Below, in pieces: positions 1-8,706 of a stretch of DNA of 64,000 bases. A program made the position numbers and the translations under genes. The stretch is from Pseudomonas sp. 7SR1 (GTDB taxonomy: Bacteria > Pseudomonadota > Gammaproteobacteria > Pseudomonadales > Pseudomonadaceae): the NCBI RefSeq assembly GCF_900156465.1, contig NZ_LT707064.1, forward strand, positions 496,001 through 560,000, in the 5' to 3' direction. Numbering within the stretch: the first letter of the stretch is position 1; the number at the start of each line of letters is the position of its first letter. Below the pieces are notes generated by a model, which was not told the origin of the DNA, did no database searches, and was given only the letters and a program-made list of their open reading frames with translations.

Positions 1-490
1 CCTTGATGAAATCCCCCGGCAAGCGGTTGAAACCCAACCGTACCGCCGGGCCATCGCTGGCGGACAGCGTGCCTAGCGTGCGCCCATGGAAAGCGTTCTC
101 CATGACCACCACCAGCGGCTGCTCGATGCCTTTGTGCCAGCCATACAGGCGCGCCAGTTTCAACGCGGTTTCGTTGGCCTCGGCCCCCGAGTTGTTGAAA
201 AACACCCGCTCCAGGCCGGAGAGCTGCGTGAGCCTGAGCGCCAGCCGCTGCTGCCAGTCGATGCTGTACAGGTTGGAGGTGTGCAGCAGCAGGCCGGCCT
301 GCTCGCTGATGGCAGCCACCAGCCGGGGATGGGAGTGCCCGACATTGGTCACCGCCACGCCGGCCACGGCGTCGAGGTACTCGCGACCGTCCTGGTCCCA
401 CAGGCGCGTACCCAACCCGTGGGAAAAATTCAGCGCCAGGGGTTGGTAGGTGCTCATCAGGCAGTCGGCAGTCATGACATCGGGCTCCAT
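1..490 (-). CDS. Class III PLP-dependent aminotransferase (acetylornithine aminotransferase-like), 3' part outside window
   Basis: About 163 N-terminal residues are visible; the rest lies beyond the left edge. The frame contains [16 protein letters not shown], then NSGAEANE (PLP phosphate region of class III aminotransferases) and FHGRT. This order is typical of the ArgD/AruC acetylornithine and succinylornithine transaminase group. The PLP lysine is off the window, so substrate cannot be judged. Three in-frame ATGs (490, 475, 457) are possible starts and none has a strong Shine-Dalgarno; the longest is given. It is divergent from the LysR gene at 575, which may regulate it (inference). Confidence 0.8.
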   Translation of the reverse strand, partial: MEPDVMTADCLMSTYQPLALNFSHGLGTRLWDQDGREYLDAVAGVAVTNVGHSHPRLVAAISEQAGLLLHTSNLYSIDWQQRLALRLTQLSGLERVFFNNSGAEANETALKLARLYGWHKGIEQPLVVVMENAFHGRTLGTLSASDGPAVRLGFNRLPGDFIK

Positions 491-574
491 CAGGGTGGTT
501 TTTTCCAGTATGGTTAGCCACCCTTGATGGATAAACGCCGCTTTACTTCATTCATTTAAAAGCAGGAATTGATA

Positions 575-1501
575 ATGGACCTGTTCCAGGCCATGAACGT
601 CTACGTCAAGGTGGTGGAGGCCGGCAGCCTGACCGCCGCGGCCCAGGCGTGCGAGATGTCCACTACCATGGTGGGCAATCACCTTCGCGCACTGGAGCAA
701 CGTCTCGGTGTGCGGCTGATCAATCGTACGACCCGTCGCCAGCGACTGACCGAATTCGGCTCGACCTACTATCAGCGTTGCCTGGAAGTGCTGGGGCTGG
801 TGGCCGATTCCGAGCGCCTGGCCGAGCAGACCCAAGGCGAGCCCACTGGCACCCTGCGCATCACGGCGCCGCTGACCTTCGGCACCGAACGCCTCGCCCC
901 GGCGCTGGCGCAGTTCAGCCAGCGCTGCCCCCAGGTCAAGCTGGACGTGGTACTGACCAACCAGCGCCTGGACCTGCTCGACCATGGCTTCGACGTCGCC
1001 ATTCGCCTGGGCCTGCCGGATCCCAAGCTGATCGCCCGACCGTTGATGGACTACACCCTGACCATCTGCGCCTCCAGGGCCTACCTGGCACGCCGTGGCA
1101 CCCCGCGACAACCGGCCGACCTGCAACAGCACGACTGCCTGTCCTTCGCCTACTCCGCCGGGGACGAGTGGCGCTTCGCCCAGGACCACTGGCCCATCAA
1201 CGGTCCGGAGGGGGAAATCAAGGTGCCGGTCAACGGACCGATGCTGATCAACAGCTCCTCGGGCCTGCACCGCGCCGCCCTGGCCGGCATGGGCGTGGTG
1301 ATGCTGCCCGATGCGCTGGTGGAACAGGACTTGAAGGACGGGCATCTGGTGGCTCTGCTGCAGGACTACCAACTGCCCCATCGGCCGATGAACCTGATTT
1401 ACGCCCAGGACCGCTACCGCTTGCCCAAGCTGCGCAGTTTCGTGGAGTTTGCGTTGGAGAAATGGGCAAGATCTGCTGACGAGACGAAAAGTAGCCTTTA
1501 A
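575..1501 (+). CDS. LysR-family transcriptional regulator
   Basis: 308 residues, the normal LysR length. Residues 1-60 form the winged HTH (SLTAAAQACEMSTTMVGNHL followed by LEQRLGVRLINRTTRR); the rest is the periplasmic-binding-protein-like effector domain, of the LTTR subclass with LRITAPLTFG. The ATG at 575 is chosen over a TTG at 569 because AGGAA at 564-568 is well spaced from it. The stop codon lies inside the first of two GTAGCC palindromes, so the reading frame ends within the control region of the next operon. The target is unknown; the divergent aminotransferase is the natural candidate. Confidence 0.9.
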   Translation: MDLFQAMNVYVKVVEAGSLTAAAQACEMSTTMVGNHLRALEQRLGVRLINRTTRRQRLTEFGSTYYQRCLEVLGLVADSERLAEQTQGEPTGTLRITAPLTFGTERLAPALAQFSQRCPQVKLDVVLTNQRLDLLDHGFDVAIRLGLPDPKLIARPLMDYTLTICASRAYLARRGTPRQPADLQQHDCLSFAYSAGDEWRFAQDHWPINGPEGEIKVPVNGPMLINSSSGLHRAALAGMGVVMLPDALVEQDLKDGHLVALLQDYQLPHRPMNLIYAQDRYRLPKLRSFVEFALEKWARSADETKSSL

Positions 1502-1536
1502 AGGCTACTATTGAAGAAGTAGCCTTTAAAGGCTAC
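1491..1536. promoter_or_regulatory. Two identical 18-bp palindromes upstream of the SatD gene
   Basis: GTAGCCTTTAAAGGCTAC is present at 1491-1508 and again at 1519-1536, each a perfect palindrome, with a 10-bp gap (28 bp centre to centre). The first contains the stop codon of the LysR gene. The second lies between a possible -35 (TTGAAG, 1511-1516) and -10 (TACGTT, 1534-1539) with 17-bp spacing, the usual place for a repressor operator. That they are operators is inference. Confidence 0.7.
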
Positions 1537-1539
1537 GTT
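1511..1539 (+). promoter_or_regulatory. Candidate sigma70 promoter of the SatD/DUF3307 operon
   Basis: TTGAAG, 17 bp, TACGTT. The spacer is filled by the second GTAGCCTTTAAAGGCTAC palindrome. Matches to consensus are moderate; position relative to the start codon at 1568 is reasonable. Confidence 0.4.
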
Positions 1540-1567
1540 ACGGCATCCCATGACAGGATTAAGTGCA

Positions 1568-2185
1568 ATGAAGCTAGAGGCGGTCTTGACCGGCGACCTG
1601 ATCCACTCGCAAAGCGCAGGGGATACGCTCGCCTACATCTCTGGCTTGAAAGCCGTGCTCAAGCAATTGGAAAAACGCTACAAGGCAAAAGCGGAAACCT
1701 TTCGCGGCGACGGTTTCCAGCTTTCGCTGGATCGGCCCGAACAGGCTCTTCACTGCGCCATTGCTCTGCGGGCAGCCCTGGTTGCAGCCAGCCCCGAAGG
1801 AGAGCGCTGGGATGCGCGGATCGCCGTAGGCATCGGTTCCGCGCAGCAATCGCAGACCTACCGCGAAGCCTTCGTCTTGTCCGGCCAAGGACTCGACAAT
1901 ATGAAGAAAAACACCCTGGCGATATTCAGCAACCATCAGGCATTCCAGGAACGTACAGAACTGCTGACAGAGTTCGTCGCCGCCATCCTTGAGCAGTGGA
2001 CGGCTGTCGAAGCTCAAACCTATGCCATTCACCTGATCGAAGCCACCGACCAACAGAGCATTGCCGACGCCCTGGGTAAATCCCGCATCACCGTCAACAA
2101 AGCGTTGCAACGTGCCCAGGCACGTTTGCTGGATAAATACCTGGCGTATATCAGCCGGCTGATCGGAGAGCTGTCCGATGGTTGA
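1568..2185 (+). CDS. SatD-family protein: nucleotide-cyclase-like N-terminus plus C-terminal HTH
   Basis: 205 residues from ATG 1568, which has AGGA nine bases upstream; an ATG at 1550 in the same frame lacks a ribosome site. The N-terminus AVLTGDLIHS is typical of the SatD family. Residues 43-90 (ETFRGDGFQL, a helix with ALHCAIALRAAL, then ARIAVGIG) follow the order seen in class III nucleotide cyclases, where GDG carries a metal-binding Asp. Asp10 and Asp48 match the two metal ligands, but the cyclase Asn/Arg pair is replaced by SGQGLD (105-110). Residues about 160-185 (SIADALGKSRITVNKALQRA) form a helix-turn-helix. The gene overlaps the next by 8 bp. Function unknown; a DNA-binding sensor of nucleotides is inference. 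Confidence 0.8.
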   Translation: MKLEAVLTGDLIHSQSAGDTLAYISGLKAVLKQLEKRYKAKAETFRGDGFQLSLDRPEQALHCAIALRAALVAASPEGERWDARIAVGIGSAQQSQTYREAFVLSGQGLDNMKKNTLAIFSNHQAFQERTELLTEFVAAILEQWTAVEAQTYAIHLIEATDQQSIADALGKSRITVNKALQRAQARLLDKYLAYISRLIGELSDG

Positions 2186-2918
2186 TGCATCGGCCTTGCT
2201 GGTCATCCTGTTGTTGGTACACGTACTACTGGGTTTCTGGATACCGCGCTACAGCAGCTTCCAACCGCCCCACCGCTTTAGCCAAAAGGTCATCATCAAC
2301 CTGTTGATTGCAGGCCTCTATTTCGTCGCGTTTACCTTGGTGATGATCCTGTTGCGCGATGATGACGCCTTCGCCTGGAAGGCCGGGCTGCTCATGGCGA
2401 TTGCCAGATTCCTGACCCTTATCCTGACTCCGAATTCACCCAAATCACCGACCCTGGCTTTGCTGTCCAGGGAAGCCGTCCTGATAATCAGCCTGGTTGC
2501 GGTCTGGCTGGTTTGCGAGAACAACATTGCCAAGCTCCAGGTTTCCCTGGCCAAGCTGCTCACCCTGCCAGTGCTTGCTGTCGGACTTGCCTATGTCACC
2601 ATGCTGCGTCCCGCTTCCGCCTTGATAAGCACGATACTCAGCCCGTGGATCAAGGAGATCGACAAAAGCGGCTCCCTGGCAAACGCCGGGACATTGATCG
2701 GTTATCTGGAACGGCTGCTGATTCTGACGTTTGTATTGCTCGAACAATGGGAGGCGGTCGGTTTCCTCCTGACGGCGAAAAGCATTCTGCGCTTCAATGA
2801 AATCCAGAACGCCAAGGTTCGTTCCCTGAGTGAGTACGTATTGCTGGGAACCCTGCTGAGCTTCAGCCTGAGCATCGCAGTGGGACTGCTCGTGACGTAC
2901 ATCCTGAAACCGCATTGA
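2178..2918 (+). CDS. DUF3307-like polytopic inner-membrane protein, partner of SatD
   Basis: 246 residues with about seven hydrophobic segments (near 6-22, 38-58, 65-83, 98-114, 127-143, 178-198 and 219-243). The N-terminal LLLVHVLLGFW and the C-terminal IGYLERLLIL with AKSILRF are features I associate with DUF3307 proteins encoded next to SatD. The start codon overlaps the end of the SatD gene, so translation is probably coupled. A conserved polar stretch with LER and KSILRF between the last membrane segments could be a functional site. No transport or enzymatic activity can be named from the sequence. Confidence 0.75.
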   Translation: MVDASALLVILLLVHVLLGFWIPRYSSFQPPHRFSQKVIINLLIAGLYFVAFTLVMILLRDDDAFAWKAGLLMAIARFLTLILTPNSPKSPTLALLSREAVLIISLVAVWLVCENNIAKLQVSLAKLLTLPVLAVGLAYVTMLRPASALISTILSPWIKEIDKSGSLANAGTLIGYLERLLILTFVLLEQWEAVGFLLTAKSILRFNEIQNAKVRSLSEYVLLGTLLSFSLSIAVGLLVTYILKPH

Positions 2919-2923
2919 ACATT

Positions 2924-2971
2924 TGTAGCCTTCTGAGGCTACTTTGGGCGATGTAGCCTCAGAAGGCTACA
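2924..2971. promoter_or_regulatory. Second pair of GTAGCC-N6-GGCTAC sites, downstream of DUF3307
   Basis: GTAGCCTTCTGAGGCTAC (2925-2942) and its exact reverse complement GTAGCCTCAGAAGGCTAC (2953-2970), with a 10-bp gap. Spacing equals that of the upstream pair (28 bp between centres). Together they form a 19-bp-armed inverted repeat, but no T-tract follows, so it is not a typical terminator. It lies just upstream of the DUF72 gene and may control it. Confidence 0.65.
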
Positions 2972-3021
2972 TTGCAAAAGTTTGCAGCATTGAGGCAAGT
3001 GCAACGGTCATAGATTGACCC

Positions 3022-3786
3022 TTGCAACCCGAGGCTCCGCCCTTGCCGACTGCTTTTCCCTCTCGCTCATGCCTTTACCTGGGCTGCGCCGGCTGGTCGC
3101 TGCCCCGGGAGCAATGGCCAGAATTCCCCGAGGACGGTACGCATTTGCAGCGCTACAGCGCCCGCTTCCCGGCCGTGGAGATCAACAGTTCGTTCTACCG
3201 GCCGCACCGCCCCGCCACCTATGCCAAATGGGCGGACAGTGTCGCGGCGCACTTCCGGTTCTCGGTCAAGGTGCCCAAACAGATCACCCATGAACGGCGA
3301 CTGCACGATTGCGAAGGGCTGCTGGATGAGTTTCTCGGGCAGTGTTCGCAGTTGGGAGAAAAGCTGGGCTGCCTGTTGATCCAGCTACCACCGTCCCTGG
3401 CATTCGAAGCTTCGGTGGCCCGCGCGTTCTTCACTGCCCTGCGCGACCGTTACCAGGGCTTGGCGGTGCTCGAACCCCGGCACCCGAGCTGGCTCGCGGC
3501 GCATGTCAGCACGCTGCTGTATGAGCAATGCATCGGCCGCGTCGCCGCCGACCCATCGCCTTTGCCCGATTGCGATCGGCCCGGTGGCTGGCCTGGCGTC
3601 CGCTATTACCGGCTGCATGGCTCGCCGCGAATCTATTACTCCGGTTATGAACAGACCTGGCTGGAGCAGCTTGCCCGGCAATTGAAGCACGAGCCCGACA
3701 CACCGACCTGGTGCATTTTCGACAACACCGCCGCCGGCGCCGCGGTGCCCGATGCATTGCGACTGCAAGCGCTCATGGAGCGTTGA
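3022..3786 (+). CDS. DUF72 (YecE-like) family protein
   Basis: 254 residues from TTG 3022. The DUF72 core is clear: YLGCAGWS, VEINSSFYRP, FRFSVKVPKQITH, AVLEPRHPSW, YYRLHGSPRIYYSGY and CIFDNTAAG. The family has a TIM-barrel fold and no firmly established activity. No ATG is available: a stop at 3016 limits the frame. Starts are TTG 3022 or TTG 3043; the latter has GAGG eight bases upstream, so the protein may be seven residues shorter. It sits directly after the second palindrome pair and could belong to the same regulon. Confidence 0.85.
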   Translation: MQPEAPPLPTAFPSRSCLYLGCAGWSLPREQWPEFPEDGTHLQRYSARFPAVEINSSFYRPHRPATYAKWADSVAAHFRFSVKVPKQITHERRLHDCEGLLDEFLGQCSQLGEKLGCLLIQLPPSLAFEASVARAFFTALRDRYQGLAVLEPRHPSWLAAHVSTLLYEQCIGRVAADPSPLPDCDRPGGWPGVRYYRLHGSPRIYYSGYEQTWLEQLARQLKHEPDTPTWCIFDNTAAGAAVPDALRLQALMER

Positions 3787-3924
3787 ATTCCCTCCGGGGT
3801 AACAAAAAACGACCTGCCGCCGGTTCAACCGTGACAACATCGCCCGCCTCCAATAGATTAGGCGGCCGAAAAAAGCCGTATGCCTTTCTCGCCTCATCCC
3901 GCTAACAGAAGTAGTGAAATTTCA

Positions 3925-4629
3925 ATGTCCGATTCCAACACCGCTGAATCCGTAGTCACCCTGTCGTCCAAAGCGGAATACGAAAACTCCATCAATCTTT
4001 CACAGCATCTGCCCCAGGCCAAAAGCATCAGCGAGATGGTGCTGGACGCCTTCCAGTCGAATCGCGAAAGCGACCAGATCCGCGAACTGCGCAGCGCCAT
4101 CCGCCAGGCTCACGATGCATTCGACGATGACAAGGCCTATGAACTGATGGGTCAGCTCAAGCAGCTCAAGGACGCCGAAGCCGCCGATTTCGCCGCCCTG
4201 GAAGACTTGAGCAGTCGCTTCCCCATCAGCCGCATCCTTTCCAGCTACAAGGACGATCCGGCCTTCCAGGAACTGGTCTACGGCCTGGCCCTGAAGGTGC
4301 TGAACCAGACTCACCAGGCCATCAGCAATCCGGGTGGCGGCAAAGGCAAGGCCTCGCGGGCCAAGAAGGAAGCGGAAGTGTTCGTCATCAGCAAGGACGG
4401 CATCAGCGTCACCCTGCCCTTGCGCACCCCACGCTCCAAGCCGAACGTCGACCGCGAAGCCTACGAGTTCCTGGGCTTCAGCTTCGTCGGCGAGGGCGAC
4501 GACGCCGAGCTGGAAAACGAAACCTTCCTGGACAGCGACGGCACCGAACAACCGGCCACCCGCAAGAGCATCGTCACTGCCCTGCAGCAGCAAAAGGCAT
4601 TCGACGGCTACAGCATCACCCAGCAATAA
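3925..4629 (+). CDS. Conserved hypothetical protein
   Basis: 234 residues from ATG 3925 (an in-frame ATG at 3880 has no ribosome site). It is acidic and highly charged. Residues about 40-100 are helical with heptad-like spacing (IRELRSAIRQAHDAFDDDKA), followed by a globular part and a Lys/Gly-rich linker (GGGKGKASRAKKEAE) and a C-terminal beta-rich piece. No signal peptide or membrane segment. I do not recognise a family; a DNA-associated protein is possible because of the basic linker but unproven. Confidence 0.75.
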   Translation: MSDSNTAESVVTLSSKAEYENSINLSQHLPQAKSISEMVLDAFQSNRESDQIRELRSAIRQAHDAFDDDKAYELMGQLKQLKDAEAADFAALEDLSSRFPISRILSSYKDDPAFQELVYGLALKVLNQTHQAISNPGGGKGKASRAKKEAEVFVISKDGISVTLPLRTPRSKPNVDREAYEFLGFSFVGEGDDAELENETFLDSDGTEQPATRKSIVTALQQQKAFDGYSITQQ

Positions 4630-4636
4630 ATCTCAC

Positions 4637-4726
4637 TGTGGGAGCGAGCTTGCTCGCGATGAGGCCGTCACCTTCAACACTCATGAAAGCTGAGCCACCG
4701 CTATCGCGAGCGGCTCGCGCCCACAG
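4637..4726. repeat. REPIN: two inverted REP palindromes
   Basis: Begins CTGTGGGAGCGAGCTTGCTC and ends with the inverted form ATCGCGAGCGGCTCGCGCCC and CACAG. This is the common extragenic palindrome of fluorescent pseudomonads. Confidence 0.85.
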
Positions 4727-4754
4727 GAACATCGACCGCCCGCAACGCCCATGA

Positions 4755-4790
4755 AAAAAGCCCCGCGCTTCTCTCGAAGGCGGGGCTTTT
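4755..4790. terminator. Bidirectional intrinsic terminator, end of cyo operon
   Basis: Stem AAAAAGCCCCGC / GCGGGGCTTTT with a 13-base loop; T-runs on both strands. It lies just after the cyoE stop on the minus strand. Confidence 0.85.
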
Positions 4791-4807
4791 CGTATAGCGC
4801 CTGAAGC

Positions 4808-5695
4808 TTAAGGTGCGTAAGTGAGCAGCAGCTCGCTCGGCACTTTGAAGTCCAGGGACATCATGACGCTCAGGGCGGTGATGGTGAAGATCGAGAACAC
4901 GAACAGCTTGCGTGCCCAGACCGTGTCATCCACCGCCTTGTAGCCGGTCCAGGCCATGTACAGCCAGTACATGCCCATGGCAGCGGCGACGGCGAGGTAG
5001 CTCATGCCGGCGTAGCCGCTGAAGGTCAGCATCAGGGTCGCCACCAGGAACGCCAGGATGTAGAGCAGGATGTGCTTCTTGGCCACGCGGATGCCGCGCT
5101 TGACCGGCAGCACCGGAATCGACGCTGCCAGGTAGTCATTGAAGCGGAAGATCGCGATGGCATAGGAATGCGGCATCTGCCACAGGCTGAACATCACCAG
5201 CAGCGTCAGCGCAGCCATGTCGAAGCTGTTGCTGACCGCCACATAGCCGATCACCGGCGGCATCGCCCCCGACAGACTGCCCACCAGCGTGCCGTGCACC
5301 GACTTGCGCTTGAGGTACAGGCTGTAGAGGCCGACGTAGATGACGAAACCGATCACCGCGAACAGCGCCGCCAACGGGTTGGCCACCCAATACAGCAACG
5401 CCACCCCGGCCACGCCCAGCACCGTGGCGAACGCCAGGGCCAGTTGCACCGGGATCAGCCCCTGGACCAGGGCACGGTTCTTGGTGCGCTCCATCTTGAT
5501 GTCGATGTCACGGTCGATGCAGTTGTTGAACACGCAACCGGACGCCACCACCAGGGAGGTGCCGATCATCGCCGCCAGGAAGATGGCCAGATCGACATGC
5601 CCCTTGGAGGCCAGGAAAAAACCGCCTGCCACAGAAAGCACGTTACCGAAAATGATCCCCGGCTTGGTGATTTGGATAAAGTGCTTCAGGGACAT
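4808..5695 (-). CDS. cyoE: Protoheme IX farnesyltransferase (heme O synthase)
   Basis: 295 residues; makes heme O for the bo3 oxidase by adding a farnesyl group to protoheme. It is a UbiA-type polytopic membrane protein; the Asp-rich prenyl-diphosphate motif is [18 protein letters not shown]. Start [13 protein letters not shown] at 5695 has GAGGAAA upstream; a longer frame to 5749 would overlap cyoD and is rejected. Last gene of the cyoABCDE operon, 11 bases after the cyoD stop. Confidence 0.95.
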   Translation of the reverse strand: MSLKHFIQITKPGIIFGNVLSVAGGFFLASKGHVDLAIFLAAMIGTSLVVASGCVFNNCIDRDIDIKMERTKNRALVQGLIPVQLALAFATVLGVAGVALLYWVANPLAALFAVIGFVIYVGLYSLYLKRKSVHGTLVGSLSGAMPPVIGYVAVSNSFDMAALTLLVMFSLWQMPHSYAIAIFRFNDYLAASIPVLPVKRGIRVAKKHILLYILAFLVATLMLTFSGYAGMSYLAVAAAMGMYWLYMAWTGYKAVDDTVWARKLFVFSIFTITALSVMMSLDFKVPSELLLTYAP

Positions 5696-5706
5696 CCGGA
5701 ATTTCC

Positions 5707-6042
5707 TCAGTGCGCCATCATGTTGGTGTGGATGCTGAACATGATCCACAACGACAGGCCAACCAGCAGGACGATCACCAGCGCGGCGAAGATGAACGCA
5801 ATCACGTTGTTACGCTGGGCGGCGGAACGATCCAGATGGAGGAAGTACACCAGGTGCACCAGGACCTGGACCACGGCGAAGATCAGGATGATCCACAGGG
5901 TCAGGCTCTTGGGCAGCGACGGGTACATCACCAGGCCGAACGGGATGACGGTCAGGATCACCGACAGGATGAAACCGATGGCATAGGACTTGACGCTGCC
6001 GTGGCCGGCGTCGTGGCCATCATGGGAATGTGCGTTAGCCAT
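5707..6042 (-). CDS. cyoD: Cytochrome bo3 ubiquinol oxidase subunit IV
   Basis: 111 residues with three membrane segments; small assembly and stability subunit of the oxidase. The N-terminus is His-rich ([12 protein letters not shown]), as in cyoC, which may bind metal. The start immediately follows the cyoC stop. Confidence 0.95.
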   Translation of the reverse strand: MANAHSHDGHDAGHGSVKSYAIGFILSVILTVIPFGLVMYPSLPKSLTLWIILIFAVVQVLVHLVYFLHLDRSAAQRNNVIAFIFAALVIVLLVGLSLWIMFSIHTNMMAH

Positions 6043-6669
6043 TTACAGGGTCCCCATCAGATAAACAACGGTGAATACGCAGATCCACACCACGTCCAGG
6101 AAGTGCCAGAACAGGCTCAGGCAGCTCAGGCGGGTCTTGTTGGTGGCGGTCAGGCCATTCTTCTGGACCTGGTACATCATGATCGCCATCCAGATCAGAC
6201 CGCTGGTCACGTGCAGGCCGTGGGTACCGACCAGGGTGAAGAACCCGGAGAGGAAGCCGCTGCGGCTAGGACCGAAGCCTTCGGAGATCAACACGTGGAA
6301 CTCGTTGATCTCCATGCCGATAAAGCCCGCACCGAACAGGAAGGTCATGCCCAGCCAGCCCAGTACCTGGTTTTTCTTGCCCTTGTACAACGCCAGCATG
6401 GCGAAGCCGTAGGTAATCGAGCTGAACAGCAGCAGAGCGGTCTCGCCCAGTACGTAGGGCAGCTCGAAGATGTCGTGGCCCGACGGGCCACCGGCGACGT
6501 TGTTCACCAGCACCGCGTAGGCCGCGAAGATCGACGCGAACAGAATGCAGTCGGTCATCAGGTAGAGCCAGAAACCGAATACGGTCATCTCGCCCGAGTC
6601 ATGGTGATGGTCATCATGCCCATGGTCATGACCATGGGCGTGTCCAACATTGGTCACTAAGTTCGACAT
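6043..6669 (-). CDS. cyoC: Cytochrome bo3 ubiquinol oxidase subunit III
   Basis: 208 residues, five membrane segments of the heme-copper oxidase subunit III family ([21 protein letters not shown], then HGLHVTSGL). The N-terminal 25 residues hold a striking His/Asp cluster ([17 protein letters not shown]), an extension often seen in Pseudomonas CyoC and plausibly involved in copper binding (inference). It abuts cyoD with no gap and starts three bases after the cyoB stop. Confidence 0.95.
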   Translation of the reverse strand: MSNLVTNVGHAHGHDHGHDDHHHDSGEMTVFGFWLYLMTDCILFASIFAAYAVLVNNVAGGPSGHDIFELPYVLGETALLLFSSITYGFAMLALYKGKKNQVLGWLGMTFLFGAGFIGMEINEFHVLISEGFGPSRSGFLSGFFTLVGTHGLHVTSGLIWMAIMMYQVQKNGLTATNKTRLSCLSLFWHFLDVVWICVFTVVYLMGTL

Positions 6670-6672
6670 GGT

Positions 6673-8703
6673 TTAAGCCTGTTCCAACGAGGTTTCAACA
6701 CGGGTGGCGGTGGCTGGGACTTTCCCGGCCGCTACCAGACGTTTGTGCTGCTCGGCTTCGATGCGCTCGATGACATCCACCGGCACCATGTAGCCCTGAT
6801 CGTCACGGGCGGCATGGATGGCGAAATACACCACGGTGCCGACCAGGCTGGCGATGGCCAGCCACCAGATGTGCCAGATCATCGCGAAACCGAACACGGT
6901 CAACAGGCCGCCCATGACCACGCCGGTGGCGGTGTTGTTCGGCATGTGGATCGGCGAGTACTTGGCCGGAACCTGGTACGCGGTACCGTTTTCCTTGGCT
7001 TCGGTGAACGGGTCGATGGTGTCGGCTTTCGGCAGCACGGCAAAGTTGTAGAACGGGGGTGGCGAAGAAGTCGACCACTCCAGGGTATGGGCATTCCACG
7101 GGTCGCCGTGTTCGCACATGTTTTCCGGCTTGTTGCGGTCACGCACGCTGACGTACAGCTGGATCAGCTGGCAGGCGATACCGACGGCGATCAACACCGC
7201 ACCGAACATGGCGACGTACAGGTACGGCACCCACTCAGGGTTGGTGGTGGTGTTCAGGCGACGGGTCATGCCCATGAAGCCCAGTGCATAGAGCGGCATG
7301 AACGCGACGAAGAAGCCGGTGATCCAGAACCAGAACGCGCCCTTGCCCCAGCCTTCGTGCAGCTTGAAGCCGAACGCTTTCGGGAAGTAGAAGGCGAAGC
7401 CGGCGATGTAGCCGAACACCGCGCCGCCGATGATCACGTTGTGGAAGTGCGCGATCACGAACAGGCTGTTGTGCAGGACGAAGTCAGCACCCGGGATGGC
7501 CAGCAGTACGCCGGTCATGCCGCCGATGGCGAAGGTCACCATGAAGCCCAGGGTCCACATTACATGGCTGGTGAAACGCAGGCGGCCCTGATAGATGGTG
7601 AACAGCCAGTTGAACAGCTTCACCCCGGTCGGGATGGAGATCAGCATGGTCGCCAGGCCGAAGAAGGCGTTGACGCTGGCACCCGACCCCATGGTGAAGA
7701 AGTGGTGCAGCCAGACCATGAAGCCCAGTACCGAGATCGCGCCCGAAGCGTAGATCATCGAGTGGTGGCCGAACAGTTTCTTGCCGGAGAAGGTCGAGAT
7801 GACTTCGGAGAAGATACCGAACGCCGGCAGGATCAGGATGTACACCTCAGGGTGACCCCAGGCCCAGAACAGGTTCACGTACATCATCGGATTTCCACCC
7901 AGTTCATTGGTGAAAATGTGGAAATCCATGTAACGGTCAAGCGTCAGCAGTGCCAGGGTAGCGGTCAGGATCGGGAAGGAAGCGACGATCAGGACGTTGG
8001 CCCAGGTGCAGGTCCAGGTGAAGATCGGCATGTCCATCAGCTTCATGCCTGGAGTACGCATCTTCAGCACGGTGGCCAGGAAGTTGACCCCCGTGAGCGT
8101 TGTCCCCAATCCGGATAGCTGTAGCGCCCAGATGTAGTAGTCCACCCCCACGCCCGGACTGTACTGCAGCCCCGACAACGGCGGATAGGCAACCCAACCG
8201 GTCTTGGCGAATTCGCCGACGCCCAGGGAAACGTTGATCAGCACAACGCCGGACACCAGCAGCCAGAAGCTCAGGGAGTTCAGGAACGGGAAGGCAACGT
8301 CGCGCGCGCCGATCTGCAGCGGCACGGCCAGGTTCATCAGGCCGGTGAAGAACGGCATCGCCATGAAGATGATCATGATCACACCGTGGGCGGTGAAGAT
8401 CTGGTCATAGTGTTCAGGCGGCAGGTAGCCAGGCGAACCCTCGGTGGCCATGGCCAGCTGGGTACGCATCATGATGGCGTCGGCAAAGCCGCGCAGCAGC
8501 ATGACCATGGCGACGATGATGTACATCACGCCGATTTTCTTGTGGTCGACCGAGGTCAGCCACTCGGTCCACAGGTAGGTCCACTTCTTGAAGTAAGTGA
8601 TCCCGGCGAACAGCGCCAGACCACCGAGCGCGATGATGGCGAGGGTCACCATGACAATCGGCTCGTGGAATGGGATCGCTTCCCAACTTAATTTACCTAA
8701 CAT
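6673..8703 (-). CDS. cyoB: Cytochrome bo3 ubiquinol oxidase subunit I
   Basis: 676 residues, the catalytic subunit with low-spin heme b, heme o3 and CuB. Family markers are [14 protein letters not shown] near residue 50, the CuB-ligand region [38 protein letters not shown] and the heme-ligand segment [13 protein letters not shown]. It reduces oxygen to water and pumps protons with quinol as donor. Confidence 0.97.
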   Translation of the reverse strand: MLGKLSWEAIPFHEPIVMVTLAIIALGGLALFAGITYFKKWTYLWTEWLTSVDHKKIGVMYIIVAMVMLLRGFADAIMMRTQLAMATEGSPGYLPPEHYDQIFTAHGVIMIIFMAMPFFTGLMNLAVPLQIGARDVAFPFLNSLSFWLLVSGVVLINVSLGVGEFAKTGWVAYPPLSGLQYSPGVGVDYYIWALQLSGLGTTLTGVNFLATVLKMRTPGMKLMDMPIFTWTCTWANVLIVASFPILTATLALLTLDRYMDFHIFTNELGGNPMMYVNLFWAWGHPEVYILILPAFGIFSEVISTFSGKKLFGHHSMIYASGAISVLGFMVWLHHFFTMGSGASVNAFFGLATMLISIPTGVKLFNWLFTIYQGRLRFTSHVMWTLGFMVTFAIGGMTGVLLAIPGADFVLHNSLFVIAHFHNVIIGGAVFGYIAGFAFYFPKAFGFKLHEGWGKGAFWFWITGFFVAFMPLYALGFMGMTRRLNTTTNPEWVPYLYVAMFGAVLIAVGIACQLIQLYVSVRDRNKPENMCEHGDPWNAHTLEWSTSSPPPFYNFAVLPKADTIDPFTEAKENGTAYQVPAKYSPIHMPNNTATGVVMGGLLTVFGFAMIWHIWWLAIASLVGTVVYFAIHAARDDQGYMVPVDVIERIEAEQHKRLVAAGKVPATATRVETSLEQA

Positions 8704-8706
8704 CGT

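Noticed and set aside
2924..2971. Downstream palindrome pair as an intrinsic terminator
   Set aside because: Strong hairpin but no T-run on either side, and it mirrors the upstream operator-like pair.
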